64,000 nucleotides of DNA from Paramecium tetraurelia. Lineage: Eukaryota; Ciliophora; Oligohymenophorea; Peniculida; Parameciidae. Of the stretch, positions 37,351-48,488 are shown in pieces. The position numbers and the translations under genes were made by a program. Location of the stretch: assembly GCF_000165425.1 (NCBI RefSeq), contig NW_001799255.1:433961-497960 (forward strand), written 5' to 3'. Each line of letters starts with the position of its first letter. The first letter of the stretch is position 1. A model generated the notes under the pieces. The model did no database searches and was not told the DNA's origin. It saw only the letters and a list, made by a program, of their open reading frames with translations.

Positions 37351-38310
37351 ATGAATGAATGTCTTTTATTAAATATTAATATTATTATAAAAAGAAGCTT
37401 TAAGATGAAGAGAGAAAGATATAGAAAGAATGTAACAATAAAAAGAGAAATACTCGAAAAAAAAAATAAAATTAGTCAAAGCTTTGTAAATCTCGAAAGC
37501 AGGAATTTTTCGGATTGTTTTCAAGAATAAACCAGAAGCTTTAGTTGTTATGGTACTGAATTTGGATAGTTGAACAAATTCTAGATTCGATTCAAAAATA
37601 TTTTGCCTGATTACAAAACCAAACAATCTATTCATGAGAATGAAATGAACGAGAAAAAGAGAAGACAAACACTAAATATAGAGAATGTGGATATTCTCAA
37701 ATTTTATAGAGGAATTTATGATATCAATAAAAGCAAAACTCTCATCAAAACACTTAAAATGCTCAAGACATCTAAATAAGATTTCGATGAAGTCTCTAAG
37801 TAAATCAAGTAGCCACACAAGGATATAAATAAAAAGAAAAAAAGAAGAAGTAGTTGTTATTGTGCATTAAGTGGCAAAATGAGTGAAAAATAAATCAGAT
37901 ATTAACATGATCCATATTTCGACAAATTTAACATGTTTTAACAATAAAGAAAACTTTCAATCTGTTTAACAAATAGAAAAAGGTATTAAGATAAACTAAA
38001 ATCTCAAATTTAATAAGAAAACATTAAAATATCATACATTAGTTAAAATAAGTCGCCCATCAACAAATATAAATGTGTCTCGAGAACTACGAAATTGATT
38101 CTAGAGCAAACTCAAACCAAGATATTGCAATAAGGGTTAAGATATTCGGCATTACCATCTTAAAGATTTAAAACTGAACCAGCATAATCATCACCTCGAT
38201 CTTTTAAATTGTATCCAATATAACTCAACAAATTAAGGTTGGGTTAATCAACATTTAGATCAAGTCATCTAAAAGAGAGTTTCAAAACATTGGCCAACAT
38301 TTATAGATGA
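37351..38310 (+). CDS. Uncharacterised basic protein
   Basis: 319 aa in one uninterrupted frame from ATG 37351; an internal ATG at 37405 is also possible. Very Lys/Arg/Gln/Ser-rich, no TM segment, several helical stretches (KTLIKTLKMLKTSKQDFDEV) and a Ser/Pro-rich tail (ALPSQRFKTEP). Glutamines are mostly TAA/TAG, typical of real Paramecium genes. No family recognised. The opposite strand is open only as an antisense shadow. Confidence 0.6.
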
Positions 38311-38776
38311 ATATCAATAACAAGGATATCTTATTATTTATATTCAATTAAAATAAATTAAATATTATTAATATGTAAAGAAAATGATTTATTCCAATTG
38401 ATAAACTCTAGACAGAAGTTTATTCATATTAATTAACACAAACAAAGAACCAAAGAGTTTGAGGTTTTAAAAAGATGAAACAATATCAATTTATTAACAT
38501 TCTTAATTTGATTTTATTACGAAGATTACCCAATCATATAAAATTTATTGAATGATAATCATAAAATAAATATAGACTATATAATATTGTCAAGATGATA
38601 AACTATATATAATACACATGTTGGATTATTTCAAATTTAAACAACTATTAGATCATCTTATATTGTATGTTACTGATAATACAATAATCCAATCATCTAA
38701 AATGAGTCTAAGAGTAATGAAATCAAATTCACTTCTCATTGAATTTGATTACAGATTAATAAATTAAATATAATAT
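38311..38776. other. Intergenic, no gene seen
   Basis: About 465 AT-rich bases (many ATTA/TATA runs) between two plus-strand genes. No conserved frame or RNA recognised. Confidence 0.55.
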
Positions 38777-39444
38777 ATGTAAAGATCGTTTCCTACCTAA
38801 TCTCAACCTGTTTTAAGCAGAAAAAGTAAAATTAGTGAATTAGAAGAGGTTATTTGATCATTTGAAACTAGAACTTGTTTTCCAAGGTTGGATAATCTCT
38901 TTATTGATTAACCAAAAAAAGAATAAGTTTAAACATTACAACCAAAAGTTGATTTACTGGAGTAAGCAAAGTAGAGGATTTAATAAAAGAAAGAAACCAA
39001 TCCTTCTTTTTTTGAAGAGGGAAGAAAGAAATTGGCTGCTTAGAGAAAAAAGGACACCTTTTTAATTACAGCAGTTAATTCTATCCCATAAAAATAATAA
39101 TATAAAAAGTAGAGTCAGACATAAGAGTATTATAAAGAAGAAACTGATTGTAATAATATGCTTAAAGATTTGATTGCTCAAGAGGAAAGACCTTATGATG
39201 ATTTGGCTGAATTAAGAAGGATGATTGCATAAACTGAATAATGCATGGTCGAATATGTGGATGACATGTATATAAATTAATAATTAGGCATAAGTTAAAC
39301 AAGAATGTCGTAAAATATAATAATGAAGCAAAAAAAATAGGAATGGGTGTTGATGCTTAATTGTTTGATTTCGTAGATCATAAATGCAACAAATATTTAA
39401 CTAAGTCAAAGACTACTACAATCATTAAAGATAAAAAATATTGA
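38777..39444 (+). CDS. Small coiled-coil protein
   Basis: About 207 aa. Exon 1 starts MQRSFPTQSQPVLSRKSKIS. A probable intron lies at 38849-38871; joining it to the next frame needs one extra nucleotide to be ignored, and without splicing there is an in-frame TGA. The downstream frame is good: LFIDQPKKEQVQTLQPKVDL, a KKLAAQRKKDTF basic helix, and ALE-type helices such as PYDDLAELRRMIAQTEQCMV. A 20-nt intron at 39268-39287 precedes the conserved-looking end (IGMGVDAQLFDFVDHKCNKY). Family unknown. Confidence 0.55.
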
Positions 39445-39532
39445 ATTGCTATAACATATAAATTAGATAATTATTTTCATTATTAAATGTTCACATAATA
39501 TTACATAAATATTTTTAAATACATTCTTCTTT

Positions 39533-40474
39533 ATGTAATATTACTAAAAGGTGAGACCTATTATAGCTGCTCATCGAGGATTGTCCAGTCTTTATCCAGG
39601 TATTTTATATCCCAAACATAGAAAATACATTAGAAGGATTTAAATCTGCACTTTAATTTTCTGATTTTATCGAATTAGACGTTGTCTTGAACAGAGATAG
39701 ACTTCCAATTGTTTGTCATGATGCTTTTTTAAGTTTAGTTAATGATGTTAAAAAACACTATAAATTTGAAAATAGAAAGTAGTCTAGAATTCTTTATGAT
39801 AAAGAAAAATTAGATTGGTGGATTCTGATTTCACTTTAGAAGAATTAAAGGAATTACGTTTAACTTAATGCATAAACAATCGAAAAAGTGAATACGATGG
39901 ACATCTTAAAATACCTTCATTAAAAGAAACTGTTGAGTATTTCTTAAAGTATAATCAAAAGATTGACAATAAAAAAGGAATCCTATTAGAAATAAAAGAC
40001 TATGATTATCATTAATAATACTGCAATATTAATATTGCTGAAATTATATTTACATTTTTGAAAGAATAAGGTTTGAGTACACTGCGTGAATGCAGTTAAA
40101 AACTACCTATTGTTATTATGTCATTTGAAAAGTAAATACTATAATATTTTAATAATAATACAGATCTCCCTTTAACATAATTAGTTTGTTTAGAAGATAA
40201 AAATATTCCAACAATAACTGAAATTGCTCAATATGCTAAAATAATTGGTTTAGACTTAAGATTGGTATGGGAAAATAATTAAACTCATTAATATTATAAT
40301 GAGGCTAAGGAGAATGGTTTAATTATATATGGATGGACATTTTAGGACGATAGTGATGATCTTAAAAAACTGTTCAATGAATAAGATGTAGGAAAAATAT
40401 ATTAAAAAAGTAGTACCTTACTTTAGGGCATTATAACAGAATTTCCTTAAGAAGCTGTAAAATTCATACTTTGA
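39533..40474 (+). CDS. Glycerophosphodiester phosphodiesterase (GDPD)
   Basis: A 297-aa protein with introns at 39600-39621 and 39779-39804. It hydrolyses glycerophosphodiesters to glycerol-3-phosphate and an alcohol. The TIM-barrel signatures are present: AAHRGLSSLYPENTLEGF with the catalytic His and Asn-Thr turn, FIELDVVLNRD with the metal-binding Glu/Asp, and PIVCHDAFL with the second catalytic His. A mid-domain LLEIKDYD strand and a C-terminal ENGLIIYGWTF strand complete the barrel. The size suits a single-domain enzyme. No signal peptide, so probably cytosolic. Both introns leave the catalytic motifs in frame. Confidence 0.9.
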
Positions 40475-41010
40475 ATTACTATATTTCTTTGTTTATAATA
40501 GTTAAATATGTATTATTTTATAATATTCTCTATTATAATCATTTATAAACGTCTAAATTTCTTTAGAGGAACTATAATATTCTTAATTTAAAGTGAGTCT
40601 CTTTGTTGGTTAATTACGACAATGTGTTTAAATGGCAATTTAATAATTTAGATATCAAATAAATGAGTTAAGTCTAATTATTGATGGCTGAAATATGGAA
40701 AAAACATTTTGAATAACATAAATCATGAATTTTTTGAGCAAATAATAAGGAAAGTAGTTTAAAATATTGTAATTGTATGAAAAATATTAAAGATTACAAA
40801 AACAGTAGTCCCATATCTGGCATAATAATTACTGAATGCTAGAACAAAAATATAAGAGTAATTAATGAAAAGAATTTGCTTTAGAGTATCAGATTTATGA
40901 CTTAAATTAAGAAAATAATAGACAACAATATTTTGAGCAATAATGATAAATTAGGTGTTATGAGAGTTCAGCTATTAATTATTAGGAAATATTTGTGAGT
41001 TTGAAATTAT
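40475..41010. other. Intergenic with a doubtful ORF relic
   Basis: About 535 bp between convergent genes. A plus-strand frame of ~95 codons (about 40735-41000; MKNIKDYKNSSPISGIIITE) uses TAA/TAG as Gln but matches no family I know. Treat as unsupported. Confidence 0.3.
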
Positions 41011-41484
41011 TCATTCAGGTATTTATTCAAACTAGACCATTTATAATTATGTAGGTTATCCTCTATGATGTTCAGACCATGCTTCTCTGTAAAACCTTAA
41101 GAAAGGTGAGATTAGGATCCAAAATACAATATATACGAATCTTATTTCTAAAGCAAGATGATCATCCACTATTTAATTAAAGATTGGTGTCATTACGATG
41201 ATTGCTAATTTAATGTTATTCTTACTTAATGCTAATTTAGTGTGCATCATGCCAATCCATTGCTTAGATTGCTGTTTCATTTTATTTTTTGGATCTAGCA
41301 AAATTGTGTTAATGAAGCCAGAAGTAATCATAATGAAGGACAACATCCATTAAATTAATTTTGATGGATCCTCGTTTTGTGAAGTAAACAAATATTTCCA
41401 AATGATATTTCCACTTAGAATGGTGACGGTGGAAATGTGAAATACCCTAAAGATGTATTTAGACCAAAATAATCTATTATACAT
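41011..41484 (-). CDS. Small multi-TM membrane protein
   Basis: 157 aa, no introns. Four hydrophobic helices: VFHISTVTILSGNIIWKYLF, MLSFIMITSGFINTILL, LAIIVMTPIFNQIVDD and FVYIVFWILISPFL. A basic loop with Met/Lys (KNKMKQQSKQWIGMMHTKLAL) separates TM2 and TM3. The N-terminal helix with His and Gly resembles the DUF2269/CopD-like or TMEM205-like small membrane proteins, but the match is loose. Function unknown. Confidence 0.65.
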
Positions 41485-41722
41485 TAATTATGAATAAATA
41501 AATAATTAATCCATTGAAAATAAATATTAACTAAAATAATACAATAATTGAGTACTTAATATTAAGGAGTATTCAAATGTGTATATGAACTATTTCATAT
41601 CTCATAATAAATGAATTGAATAAATATTTATATTCTTAATTAGTAAACAATTTAATACAATTACTTCTATAATTTGAATCAGACTTGTTTATAATTGAAA
41701 TCAAAACCAAATCCTCGATATA

Positions 41723-41805
41723 GCACACATGCCCGAGTGGTCTAAGGGGCCGCACTCAAGATGCGGTGAGTCATTCTCGCGTGAGTTCAAATCTCACTGT
41801 GTGCA
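41723..41805 (+). tRNA. tRNA-Leu (anticodon CAA)
   Basis: A class II tRNA. The 7-bp acceptor (GCACACA with TGTGTGC) is perfect. The D-arm contains the A box TGCCCGAGTGG. The anticodon stem CCGCA/TGCGG encloses loop CTCAAGA with anticodon CAA at 41757-41759. A long variable arm (TGAGTCATTCTCGC) and the T-arm GTGAG-TTCAAAT-CTCAC follow, then discriminator A. The long variable arm and CAA anticodon identify leucine, decoding TTG. No intron. Confidence 0.97.
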
Positions 41806-41806
41806 A

Positions 41807-41812
41807 TTTTTT
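41807..41812 (+). terminator. Pol III T-run terminator
   Basis: Six consecutive T directly after the tRNA discriminator base, the usual RNA polymerase III stop. Confidence 0.85.
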
Positions 41813-41834
41813 ATTTTTATAAATAATATCATAT

Positions 41835-43015
41835 TCATTTAAATACTTTTTCAACAATCCATAAGCAAGAAGTTGTTAGCTTAGAAGTCAATATGACTTC
41901 ATATTAGGTTGATTGCATTTCGGATAATGATGGTCCTTAACATAAATATTTATTCATAGGTTAATACAAAACGAAGAATGGTTTACCAACAATCAATTAT
42001 TAATTATCAATTGCTTTAAATAGTAATTCTATAAATACTTGAAATATTAAATGATTGTTGCATTGATGATTACATGGCTGTGACTTAATGACCATTCTTT
42101 GATTTGGCTAGGTTTTTCTCATCCACACACAAATATTTGTTGGTTTCTTGATGAATCAAATTAATTGGCATTTGATGTTGGATTTACTTTTATGCCATCT
42201 GATAAGTTTATTGTATCACCCACCAATCATTGGCTATGCTTGTTAATACAATAATCATACCATCTCTCTCATAGCTAAAACATGTAACTTCTTGCATTCC
42301 AGTAGATGCGTATGTATTTTTATGAGAATGTAAAGAGTATCCACTTTTATAATTTCTAATTATTATTTTATCGTCAGCCAAGATTTCTTTAATGTTCATC
42401 GTAAACTTCCAATGTTGGTTGAATTTAAAACTGACTGAGTTTCTCTGGGGTCAATTTAATAATTTACCAATTGTTGTACTCACTTTCTTTCCCACAAGAG
42501 ACTTCCTTAAATTAGTTGATTTATTTGAATGTATAATTCTTTTGTGATGTCTCTAAATAATCGATTAACTTTGTAGTTTAGATCTTTAATGGTACACCAT
42601 TCTAAATTGCATGATTCTTTGTTTAGAATATCTGCTCTCCCAGTTATTGCAATATGAAAGGGTAATTTTCCAATCTAGTTTAATTCAAGGAAACTCTGAT
42701 TTAATTAGTAACTTCTGAATGCTTCTGGAATTCGTATATCAAATACATCTTAGTGCTGAGGTTCTTGAAATATACCACATCTCCATAACTGATTCTATTA
42801 GAGTCATCAAACACTTTAACTATGGTCCAAAGTGTGTAATAGTTATCAGGATCATCACTCCCGACCACATAATAATTATTGACATTGACTGTACTTCCAA
42901 ACAACAATCCTTTTTCTTAAGTATTAAACCCTGTAGCAGTCAAGTAAGCTCCTGTCAAATAGTTTCTAATTTACACTACTTCTCTTACTAATATATCTTA
43001 ATCCATTTGATACAT
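41835..43015 (-). CDS. MIR-domain protein
   Basis: About 384 aa. One intron (42014-42038). MIR-type beta-trefoil repeats: IRNYLTGAYLTATGF, FKEVSCGKESEYNNWQI, IIRNYKSGYSLHSHK with TGMQEVTCF, then WWVIQ. The LHSH and QEVTCF elements are the MIR core found in SDF2, protein mannosyltransferases and IP3/ryanodine receptors. The final 60 residues (YLCQGPSLSEMQSTQYEVIL) look like one more repeat. No signal peptide is obvious. One frame break: in the T4 run (plus A4 at 42427-42430), dropping one base links KLSQF to FNQHWKFT smoothly. Function unknown beyond probable ligand or glycan binding. Confidence 0.75.
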
Positions 43016-43080
43016 ATTTATTTTATATTCTGTATATAAATTTCTTTAAATTCTAAAATATACTCACTTCAACTTAAATA

Positions 43081-45584
43081 ATGTTCTAAACATAATAACA
43101 ACAATTCACTTTAGTAATCACTCTGAAAGTGGACTATCCATATAATTTAGATACCTTTGGTCAATACTAATATATTTGACACTAACACGAGAATTGAGTT
43201 TCCCAATGAAGGAACTCCTAATAATTATTCTTACAATGCTATAATAAAACCCAAATATTTTACCACAAAAATAAATATTATTATTGTATATGCAAATTTT
43301 GGATCAACAATAGTCAGATTACAAACCTCCATCTAAACCTCCTAGAAGTTAGAACATCTCTAAATATTTCTAATTGATGAAATTCTGCTCCAATCATTAT
43401 GAAATTAAGTTCTTAAAAAACTTACATCTATAATTATATAGCATAACATTTGTAAATGAGTTACCTAAAGAATAATAAAATGAATTGATCATGCATGTTT
43501 CCAGTTCCGCTTAGTTTCTTAGAAAAAATGGAATTAATAGATTTTGGATAAGTGGTTATAATTTATGGAGTTTTGACTATGTAGAAAAACCATTCTAAGT
43601 TCCAGGTTGTAAACAACTATCAAATATTAATTTGCTTATCAAACATGTCAAAACTTATAATCTAACTTAAAATTTAGATTTGATACCTCATGAAAGTCTT
43701 AAATAAGCTATGAATGCTATTCTAAGCTAAATATATTAAGAAAGAAATCTAAAATAGATATTTCGAAAAGGACAATTCTTTGATAAAGACAAGATTGAGA
43801 AGATCAATGATGTTTAGATTTTATAAGGATTCACAAGCGTTCTGCAAATGGGCTAATCATCCCCACTATTGTTGATTGACTTTAAAACTAAGGTATTTAA
43901 TAAGCAAACAGTATTGCACTTCATTAAAGAAAACAAAAAATCAAAGAGTCCTGTTGATCTTTAAACCTTCTTTGAAAATAAAACCTTTATGACTATTTAT
44001 TCCAAAAGAATGTACAGAATTAAATCAATTGACTTTAAATCTAACCCCACTTGCAAAATGGAATCCCTAGACGTATCTTATGAGTAATATTACTATCAAA
44101 GGTACAAAATTACACTCTCTGATTTGACATAACCTTTACTGGTGCATGAAGATAGGAAAACAAAATAGACCATAAGACTGATCCCTGAATTGTTGTATAT
44201 GATTGAATTGACTACTGCTTAAAAAAACAACTTTAAAGTCATGAATAATATAAAACAACAAACAACGTTGGATCCATTGGAAAGAAGCAATAAGATTGAA
44301 AATGAAAGGACCTTGCTTGATAAGTATTTCAGCAATCATTCAATCAGCATATCAAATAATTCAGCTACACCTGCATACAAGATTGTTAAACCTGCCTTAA
44401 TACCTGAGGCCAGTATCAAATAGACAGACGGTGCATGCTTTAATATCAGAGGCAAATTAATAGAGTAATCAAACATCAATAATTGGATATTGATACATTA
44501 TAATGAAGAATAACAAGTCGCCAGTCTATTTACTCAAGAATTCATTAGGGCTACAAAAGAGTTGGGGAACTAAATCAGTCCCCCAAGAAAAGTTGTTATG
44601 AATAATTTGGATCCTGCAGCATGGTCATAGGCATTACTCAATAATTTTAATACTAATGGTAAGCCTTAGATTGTTGTATCCATTCTAGACAGACATGAGG
44701 ATTCCAAACTCTATAATGAATTAAAGAAGTTCTTGATTTCTGTTTAAGGAGTCCTTCATTAAAATGTTTCAATCCAAACTGTTGATTCCAAGAAATTCTC
44801 TAAAATTGCTTAATAAATTGTAAAATAGGTTCACAGTAAAATAGGAAAGTAATTGTGGAACATCTAAAAAATTACTGAAATATCTGAAAAGATTATGATA
44901 ATAGGTATTGACGTTTATCATAAGACTCTCGCAAATAACAAATCTTGTGTAGGATTCAATGCCCAGTTTGGTTAATAGAGTGAAAAGCACTTTACAAAGA
45001 CCATTATAGTTGAAAAAGGAAAAGAATTAAATAAGGGGGTGGGCTAGCTATTAAATTTGAGTCTATAACAATATCAGAAATAAAATAAACAGTACCCAGA
45101 CACTATTGTAATATTTAGAGATGGAGTAGGTAATTCATAAATTAATGACTTAATTGAAATCGAACTCAAAGCCATGAAGTCCGTTATTCAATAGACATAT
45201 AACATTAAATTACCATAATTCGCTTATATTGTCGTAAATAAAAGAATAAGTGATAAATTTTTCTCATCAAATAATGAAAACAATGGAATGATATTTCCAG
45301 AGAGAGTGACATCTAAGGAATTTGACTTCTTTTTAATAGCTCAATAAGTTAATCAAGGTACACCTATCCCAACTCATTACACTGTGATTGAAAATACAAC
45401 AAATTGGAATGAAGATACTTTCTGGAGATTCACTTACTTTTAATGTTTTAATTACAGAAATTGGTCAGGACCTGTGAAAATACCTGCTTGTCTATAAAAT
45501 GCTCATACAGTGGCATATAGAGTAGGAGAAGTTATATAGAGTGATGCACATGTATCATTAGAAAGTTTATTGTATTTTTTATGA
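43081..45584 (+). CDS. PAZ/PIWI Argonaute (Ptiwi-type)
   Basis: About 817 aa with introns at 43286-43313 and probably 43129-43150. Argonautes load small RNAs; in Paramecium the Piwi-clade Ptiwi proteins act in scnRNA/iesRNA-guided genome rearrangement and in siRNA silencing. A PAZ-like region lies at ~250-370, with aromatic strands such as KTFMTIYSKRMYRIKSIDF. The PIWI domain is the strongest part: IIGIDVYHKTLANNKSCVGF (first Asp), IVIFRDGVGNSQ (second Asp), and TPIPTHYTVIENT (His). With these three, the DDH slicer set appears intact. The C-terminus (HVSLESLLYFL) is the usual short hydrophobic end. Which Ptiwi subfamily cannot be told without a tree. Confidence 0.92.
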
Positions 45585-45664
45585 TATGTATTTTTATTCA
45601 AAAAAAAACAATTAACTATCTCCATGAAAATGATTAACTTATACTTAAAATCAAAAAGGGAAAC

Positions 45665-46181
45665 TCATATATTCTATTATCGAAAGTAATCACTAAAACT
45701 TAATTTCTTTAATCCATCTTTATATACTTTTAATGCTAAGATTTCTTAACTTTACTCTACAATTTTAGTCTATTATTCATATAAAAGCTATTTTAATTAT
45801 TCATTCTCCTGTTTCAACTCTTCCATTTCTTGTGCTTGGTCATGATTCTGTTGTAATAACATTAAGATTCTCAATTCTAATTGTTACTATTCTTCATTCT
45901 TTTATTACACATATTCTAAGTCGTTATTGATAAATATTACTATATTCTAGTTCCTAAACATATTCTTATAACTTTTATTATTCCTTGACCTTATTAACAG
46001 TTTCAGCAGCTTCACTTCTAATTCTTGTGCCATTTTTTTAAATTGAATTCACTTTCACACCTGAACTTCCACTTACTCTTACTAATTTTTCTGGAGTAAT
46101 AAATTTTTATTAAGGTATTGGTGAATGAGATGAATTATGAGAATTTCTCATATATAAGGAATGAGAGGGAGTTCTTATCAT
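45665..46181 (-). CDS. Small coiled-coil protein
   Basis: A 163-aa protein with one intron (45916-45940). The N-terminal ~50 residues are Ser/His/Thr-rich (MIRTPSHSLYMRNSHNSSHS). Residues ~55-150 form an uninterrupted coiled coil (QQQLELRILMLLQQNHDQAQ, EMEELKQENEQLKQLL). The gene ends FSDYFRQQNI. The stop lies 80 bp from that of the convergent Argonaute gene. Function unknown. Confidence 0.7.
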
Positions 46182-46329
46182 TTGAAATTTGATTTATTTG
46201 AAATATTAACTTCAAATTATGAATAATTTATTATCATATTCAATAAATAATGCATAATGTTTTTAAACACAGATCTATTACATCATCTTATTTAATCCTT
46301 AAATTCCCTAAGTTATACCCATTATCATT

Positions 46330-46788
46330 TCAATAATCACTTGATAAATTATTTTGGTTGGTAACTACTTTGATGGCTTGACTTTGCAAACTCTATTAAA
46401 ACTGAGGTTACAGCAATTAATTTGATTGAATATGCTATTATAACACTAAGCAATCATTAGTTTCCAAAGCCTAAGGATATCCTTGAGAATTGTGAGAGTT
46501 GAGTTCTGATTAATTAATAATGATGTTCTTTTTAATCTATTTAGTAAATAATAAGACTGAAATGATAATTATTCAAATTAGTTAATGGGAGTACTTGATA
46601 TAATAACATATTATTTGTATGTAATAAAGCAATCGATATCTATTAAAACCAACTTCAAATTTTCAACTTATTATTAGCTTCATTATGAACTCAGATAACT
46701 TGATTAGCCTATAGTCAATTATTGAATTTATAATATTACTAATTTTGATTTGATTTGAACTTTGTTAAGTGTTCTTAGTTAATAACAT
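46330..46788 (-). CDS. Small unresolved protein-coding gene
   Basis: A minus-strand frame with good composition ends NLSSDY at the TGA at 46330-46332 (SELNSHNSQGYPQALETNDC, LQPQFQQSLQSQAIKVV). Its start is probably the ATG at 46788 (MLLTKNTQQSSNQIKISN). The two can be joined through a ~28-nt intron (~46626-46653) and a longer ~38-nt one, but a competing frame is also open. Exon structure is unresolved. It would be divergent from the coiled-coil gene starting at 46833, with 44 bp between the starts. Confidence 0.4.
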
Positions 46789-46832
46789 TTAATAAATAAA
46801 ATTTATTAATTTTTACTAATTTGTTTGTTAAT

Positions 46833-48224
46833 ATGACTCATTATAGTAAACAAGGTAATTTATTTTTTGCATCTTAGATCCCAGTGGTTAATGGTCAAGA
46901 TTGATCGAAAGACAAAGAATATCATAAGAAATGCAAGAAAAATAAGAGAAAGAAGAGTAAGAAAATAGAAAGCGGTTATACAGGTATTATAATTCAAATG
47001 AAAATAGAGAAGAATTGGAAAGATTAATTAATGAATAGAAGCAATCAACTATTTAGAAAACAAAATACGATTCTGAATTCGCTGGAGCTATGCAAAAATT
47101 CTTACATGAGAGAGACAGTGTTGAACAATTGAAATTGCAGGAACTTAAACAAAAACAATCTGAATTCATTAGATATAGTCTAGAACAAGAATAAATGAAG
47201 AAAGAATAATAAGTACCTCTATTTTAGTTACCTTAAAGCGACTCAACTTTCTCTAAGAAAGATAGTAGCAATTTTAAATTGGATAAATGATGGATCAAGC
47301 AGAAAAAAAGGATTTCTATCTAAAATAATAGAAAAAGGAACAAGTGCAAAAAGACTTAGCATAATCTTATGCTTAACAAGAAGAATAAAAAAAAATGGAT
47401 TAATATTTGGCCAGATAGAGAGAATAAGAGATTCTTCAAGAACAATTACAAAGAAGTTAAAAAGAGGAAGAGTAAAGATTATTAGTAATCAATTATGATT
47501 ATCAATTAGCATCTAAGCAAAATTAAGTATGGATATCATCAGAATGAAAATGTTCTGTAGAAATACAATGATCTTTATTTGCAAAAAGAATATAGAGACA
47601 AAGAACTTCAAAGAAAATTTATTGAAGAAGCTGCATCATATAAGTAACGATAAGAAGAAGAAAAATATATTATGGAGAGAGTGAATAAGGAAAAATTACA
47701 AAGGGATACTGTTGACACCATCTTAAATCAAATACACTCTAAACAACAGAGTTAAAGAGAACAATAGAACAGCAAATATAAAGATCAGGAATTCTTACTT
47801 GGACTTCATCAAAAATTCCAAATGCAAGAGAAAGAACAAAGTGATAGGAGGAATCTATAACAATAATAATATAGATAAGACCTAATTATGTAAATTGAGG
47901 AAGACAAAAATAGAAAATAATAGGAAGCATCAATGAGTATGGTTGAGTTAAATATGAATAAGAAAATATTTGAAGTACAAATATCCTCCTATTTAAATAG
48001 GCCGAAGATGATCCCCAATTAGCTGGTATTGGAGTTGTTCCTGGATTATCAAATCATGTTGACTATGAAAAACTAAAATAAAAGTAATTTGATTTCTACC
48101 TTATAGAGCATACGTGGATGGCACGTTCAAAAAATCAGCAGAATAATAGATGCAATTTAAGAGATTAAGAAATGTAAGTGCATACATTGCTGGTAATAAT
48201 GTTACTTAAAATTATGGTTATTGA
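46833..48224 (+). CDS. Coiled-coil protein, possibly cytoskeletal or ciliary
   Basis: About 419 aa with introns 46855-46877, 47213-47238, 47975-48000 and 48084-48106. A further 34-nt intron at 47527-47560 is less certain. From residue ~15 to ~365 it is one continuous Glu/Gln/Lys/Arg coiled coil (ERQRISQEMQEKQEKEEQEN). The C-terminal ~60 residues are different and conserved-looking: AEDDPQLAGIGVVPGLSNHV, then AYVDGTFKKSAEQQMQFKRL. Its trichohyalin-like layout with a compact tail resembles ciliary microtubule-associated proteins, but I cannot name an ortholog. Confidence 0.7.
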
Positions 48225-48488
48225 TATATATATCTTTAATATTACCATTCATTTGTTTTGAGGATTGTCTTCAACTATCTTTAAAATCACTTTTTTATCC
48301 AAAATTGTCGGTGATTTTTATATACTCTCAAATAGTATTTAAATACCCTAATAGATTAAACTAAACTAAGTACTTTTGTTAAAAAGAATCTTTGTAAAAT
48401 ATTCATCGAATTATCGAGGAGGAAATCTTCAAGATTATTTTCAAACTGTTACTCTAAATATATAGACTAAAGATTCTAGATATATTCG

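Noticed and set aside
37369-37668. Minus-strand Phe-rich ORF
   Set aside because: Shadow of a Lys-rich plus-strand gene with TAA/TAG glutamines.
42719-42991. Plus-strand ORF
   Set aside because: Antisense to the MIR-domain gene.
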